Shown piece by piece: positions 6,525 to 8,798 of a stretch of DNA of 8,798 nucleotides. The stretch is from Gemmatimonadota bacterium. Its GTDB lineage: Bacteria > Gemmatimonadota > Gemmatimonadetes > Gemmatimonadales > Gemmatimonadaceae. Below the pieces are notes generated by a model. The model was given only the letters and a program-made list of their open reading frames with translations, was not told the DNA's origin and did not search any database. Position 1 is the first letter of the stretch. Every line of letters begins with the position of its first letter. A program made the position numbers and the translations under genes. The DNA lies in assembly GCA_947457715.1 (NCBI GenBank), contig CANGXK010000087.1, positions 1 to 8,798 of the forward strand. The letters are read 5' to 3'.

Positions 6525-7559
6525 GTGAACACCGGGGCACCGACCGACGAGCTGACGCTCGACGACCTGCTGTCGACGCCCGACGACGACACGGTTGATG
6601 CGCTGGCGTCGCTTCGGGGAGATGTGATCATTCTTGGGGCGGGTGGCAAAATGGGCCCCACGGTGGCCCGCATGGCCCGCCGGGCCATCGCCGACCCGTC
6701 GCGCCGCGTGATCGCCGTGTCGCGTTTCTCCGACGACAACGCCGCCGCCGAGCTGCATGCGCGTGGCGTGATGACGATTCGCGCCGACCTCGCCGATCCG
6801 GCTGCCGTGGCGGCACTCCCCCACGCGCCCAACGTGCTCTGGATGGCCGGACAGAAGTTCGGTTCGACCGGCGATCCCGTCGGCACGTGGACGCAGAATG
6901 TGGTCGCATCCGCGCTCGCGGCGCAGCGCTACGCCGGTTCGCGCATCGTCTGCTTCTCGACCGGCAATGTGTACGGACGGCAGGCCGTTGCACTGGGCGG
7001 CGCCCGCGAAGACGACGCACTCGTGCCCGATGGCGAGTACGCGGCATCGTGCATCGGCCGCGAGCGTGTGTTCGAGTCGATCGCGCGTCATACGCAGACG
7101 CCGCTGTTACTGTACCGGCTGTTCTACGCCTGCGATCTGCGCTACGGCGTGATCACCGACATCGCCCACAAGGTGCTGCACGGCGTGCCCGTCGCACTCG
7201 ATACGGCGTATGTGAACGTCATCTGGCAGGGCGATGCGAACCGGCTGGCGTTGCGTGCGCTGACGAAGGCGGCGGTGCCTCAGGCCGATCAGCGGGTCGC
7301 GTTGAATGTCTCGGGTCCCGTGGTTGCCGTTCGCGAGATCGCCGAACGTATCGGGGTGATCGCCGGCGCCTCGCCGGTGTTTACAGGAACGCCGAGCGAG
7401 GACGCCTTGATCGCGAACATCGACCGGGTGACCGGACAATTGCCGCACGCGGCGCTGCCGCTCGATACGCTGTGCGAGTGGGCCGTGCGCTGGATTCGCG
7501 GCGGTGGCCGCGTACTGAACAAACCGACGAAGTTCGACGTGCGCGATGGCCGCTACTGA
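6525..7559 (+). CDS. Extended SDR / NAD-dependent epimerase-like oxidoreductase lacking the canonical catalytic lysine
   Basis: A 344-residue Rossmann protein of the extended short-chain dehydrogenase superfamily. The dinucleotide loop is VIILGAGGKMG (GxGGxxG, residues 38-44), the strand after it ends in VIAVSRFSD, and LADPAAV gives the usual D residue near the base. LWMAGQKFGSTGDPVGTWTQNV replaces the ordinary HLAA motif. FSTGNVYG is the serine/threonine motif, and YAASCIGRER (Tyr172) is the active-site region. Position 176, where YxxxK enzymes have lysine, is Cys. Further on, YVNVIWQGDAN and NVSGP are typical substrate-domain features. From memory, homologues with a similar SC-x-GRER motif are annotated only as epimerase/dehydratase and often neighbour DapA-like proteins. 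The GTG at 6525 is 7 bases after plsC; the longer GTG start at 6429 is inside plsC and rejected. The 3' end overlaps the next gene by 14 bases. The substrate is unknown. Confidence 0.82.
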   Translation: MNTGAPTDELTLDDLLSTPDDDTVDALASLRGDVIILGAGGKMGPTVARMARRAIADPSRRVIAVSRFSDDNAAAELHARGVMTIRADLADPAAVAALPHAPNVLWMAGQKFGSTGDPVGTWTQNVVASALAAQRYAGSRIVCFSTGNVYGRQAVALGGAREDDALVPDGEYAASCIGRERVFESIARHTQTPLLLYRLFYACDLRYGVITDIAHKVLHGVPVALDTAYVNVIWQGDANRLALRALTKAAVPQADQRVALNVSGPVVAVREIAERIGVIAGASPVFTGTPSEDALIANIDRVTGQLPHAALPLDTLCEWAVRWIRGGGRVLNKPTKFDVRDGRY

Positions 7560-8631
7560 TCACGGCGGACACGACGCGTTCGACATCCGCCGCCATCTGC
7601 ACATCGGTCAGGTGATTCCGGCGCATCCGCTGGCGCTGCTGCCCACGCGTGCGATGGACGAGCAGCACCAGCGTGCACTCACCCGCTATTACGTCGCGGC
7701 GGGAGCCGGTGGCATGGCGGTCGGCGTGCACACCACGGGGTTTCCGATTCACGACGCCAAGATCGGGTTGTATCGGCCCGTGCTCGAGTTGGCGGCGGAA
7801 ACGGCGGACGACGCCCTCGCCCGCAATCCGCGCGCGTTCGTGCGCGTGGCCGGCCTGATTGGCGACACGGCGCAGGCGGTGCGCGAGGCGTTGATCGCAC
7901 AGGCGCTGGGCTATCACTGCGGCCTGCTGTCCCTGGGGGCATGGCGCGACGCCGGCGAGGCGGCAATTCTCGCGCATTGCGCGCGGGTGGCCGAGGTGAT
8001 GCCCTTGTTCGGTTTCTACCTGCAGCCGGCGGTCGGTGGACGACGGCTGTCGTACGCGTTCTGGCGCGAGTTCGCGGAGATCCAGAATGTGGTGGCAATC
8101 AAAGTGGCGCCGTTCGACCGGTACGCCACGATGGACGTCGTGCGTGCGCTGGCCGATGCCGGGCGCGACGACATCGCGCTGTACACCGGCAACGACGACG
8201 CGATCGTGCCCGACCTCGTGACCGATGTCCCGGTCACGAGCGGCGGCCGTGCCTACACGCGGCACTTCGCCGGCGGACTGCTCGGCCAGTGGGCGGTGTG
8301 GACGTCGCGCGCGGTGAGCATGCTGCGCGAGATTCAGACGTGGCGCGCATCGGGTGATCGCACGATGCCGCGGGAGTGGCTCACGCGGGGCGCCGCGCTC
8401 ACGATGGCGAACGCCGTGATCTTCGATGCCGCGCACGGCTATCAGGGGTGCCTGCCCGGCATTCTCGAAATCCTGCGCCTGCAGGGACTCGTGCGCGGCA
8501 CGTGGACGTTCGATACCCATGAACAGCTTTCGCCCGGACAAGCCGACGCATTGGCGCGGCTGTCGGCGCTGTACCCGGACTTGGCGGACGACGACTTCGT
8601 GGCGGAGCGGCTGGACGAATTTCTGGCGTGA
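7546..8631 (+). CDS. Dihydrodipicolinate synthase (DapA) superfamily lyase/aldolase of unknown substrate
   Basis: A class I aldolase-type TIM barrel of the DHDPS/NAL family that would form a Schiff base with a 2-keto acid. In 361 residues the Schiff-base lysine is Lys186 (NVVAIKVAPF) and the partner tyrosine is Tyr158 (GFYLQPAVGGR). Their spacing of 28 equals that of E. coli DapA (Tyr133, Lys161). GQVIPAHPLAL replaces the usual TP-x-ALVTPF start and YYVAAGAGGMAVGVHTTGFP the GxxGxxxxGTTGE loop, so the substrate pocket differs from true DapA. The C-terminus is about 60-70 residues longer than DapA (usually about 290). The ATG at 7546 overlaps the SDR gene by 14 bases, which implies tight co-translation and probably consecutive steps of one pathway. 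It is unlikely to be the lysine-biosynthesis enzyme. Its 3' part (8518-8566) is duplicated downstream. Confidence 0.85.
   Translation: MAATDHGGHDAFDIRRHLHIGQVIPAHPLALLPTRAMDEQHQRALTRYYVAAGAGGMAVGVHTTGFPIHDAKIGLYRPVLELAAETADDALARNPRAFVRVAGLIGDTAQAVREALIAQALGYHCGLLSLGAWRDAGEAAILAHCARVAEVMPLFGFYLQPAVGGRRLSYAFWREFAEIQNVVAIKVAPFDRYATMDVVRALADAGRDDIALYTGNDDAIVPDLVTDVPVTSGGRAYTRHFAGGLLGQWAVWTSRAVSMLREIQTWRASGDRTMPREWLTRGAALTMANAVIFDAAHGYQGCLPGILEILRLQGLVRGTWTFDTHEQLSPGQADALARLSALYPDLADDDFVAERLDEFLA
8518..8566 (+). repeat. Direct repeat, copy 1 (inside the DapA-like gene)
   Basis: 49 bases encoding HEQLSPGQADALARLS within the last 40 codons of the DapA-like gene. They recur without mismatch at 8740-8788. 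Similarity then continues weakly to the GTAC at 8571-8574. Confidence 0.9.
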
Positions 8632-8662
8632 GACGCGGTGTGCGCCTTGTGGTTCTTACATC

Positions 8663-8726
8663 GTTGAACTGATCACGCAGAGAACCGCCTCTGCGCTCTC
8701 TTTTTTCTCTGCGTGATCGGTTCAGC
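8663..8726 (+). terminator. Long hairpin (22-bp stem) after the operon, with a nested competing terminator-like hairpin
   Basis: Starting 31 bases after the stop, 8663-8684 pairs with 8705-8726 to give a 22-bp stem. There are two G-U wobbles (8664/8725, 8670/8719) and a 20-base loop. A second fold uses the same left arm: CGCAGAG (8676-8682) pairs with CTCTGCG (8689-8695) around AACCGC. It is followed after five bases by six Ts (8701-8706), the layout of an intrinsic terminator. CTCTGCG occurs twice (8689-8695 and 8707-8713), so the left arm can pair with either copy but not both. The wobbles are wobbles only in the plus-strand RNA, in keeping with a role at the end of this operon. Confidence 0.75.
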
Positions 8727-8739
8727 ATGCTCAGTTCAT

Positions 8740-8798
8740 CATGAACAGCTTTCGCCCGGACAAGCCGACGCATTGGCGCGGCTGTCGGAGCGGTACTA
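8740..8798 (+). pseudogene. Duplicated 3' fragment of the DapA-like gene (direct repeat copy 2)
   Basis: 8740-8788 repeats 8518-8566 exactly (49 bases, offset 222). It encodes HEQLSPGQADALARLSERY in the frame that begins at 8740. After 8788 the sequence differs from copy 1 (SERY versus SALYPDL). No start codon or upstream part of a DapA-like gene precedes it; the hairpin does. It may be the tail of a partial duplication or the wreck of a former second copy. It runs off the window, so its right boundary is unknown. Confidence 0.75.

Noticed and set aside
7381..8541. Long minus-strand open frame opposite the SDR and DapA-like genes
   Set aside because: Low-complexity, arginine- and histidine-rich translation antisense to two real genes; a GC-bias shadow.
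8399..8773. Minus-strand frame with an internal repeat (MRRLVRAKAVH twice)
   Set aside because: The protein repeat only reflects the 49-bp DNA duplication and crosses the hairpin; no family is recognisable.

Overview
The window is GC-rich bacterial chromosome with tightly packed genes in three transcription units. Gene content and style (very GC-rich codons, many GTG starts, almost no Shine-Dalgarno sequences, a SufE/CDGSH pair, MsrPQ) suggest an environmental Gram-negative-type bacterium, possibly Gemmatimonadota. That placement is an impression from protein style; no marker gene is present to prove it.

Layout. (1) Positions 1-1388, minus strand: msrP then msrQ, the periplasmic molybdopterin methionine-sulfoxide reductase and its haem membrane partner. 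msrQ runs off the left edge. (2) Positions 1389-1989: a roughly 600-base stretch with no intact gene. It holds the msrP upstream region, a wreck of an aldo/keto reductase gene (1519-1714) and a large inverted repeat (arms 1732-1787 and 1924-1980) that ends 9 bases beyond the stop of the next gene. (3) Positions 1990-4894, minus strand: a three-gene ABC export operon, read membrane-fusion protein, then ATPase, then ABC-2 permease, joined by two 4-base stop/start overlaps. (4) Positions 4948-8631, plus strand: five genes with short gaps or overlap: SufE, a CDGSH iron-sulfur protein, a PlsC-type acyltransferase, an extended SDR (NAD-dependent epimerase-like) and a DapA-superfamily lyase. The SufE and fusion-protein genes diverge from a roughly 50-base shared promoter region. 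(5) Positions 8632-8798: a hairpin/terminator region with two competing folds, followed by a second copy of 49 bases from the 3' part of the DapA-like gene.

How the genes fit together. MsrPQ repairs oxidised methionines in periplasmic proteins. The ABC operon looks like a YbhGFSR / YhiI-RbbA-YhhJ type exporter for drugs or lipophilic compounds, but with one permease. SufE and CDGSH point to iron-sulfur metabolism; PlsC is phospholipid synthesis. The final pair, an SDR lacking the canonical catalytic lysine and a DapA-like enzyme that keeps its Schiff-base lysine and tyrosine, overlap by 14 bases and look like a dedicated metabolic module of unknown substrate. This pair is the best candidate for undescribed biochemistry. 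The two structured non-coding segments are the most unusual DNA features.
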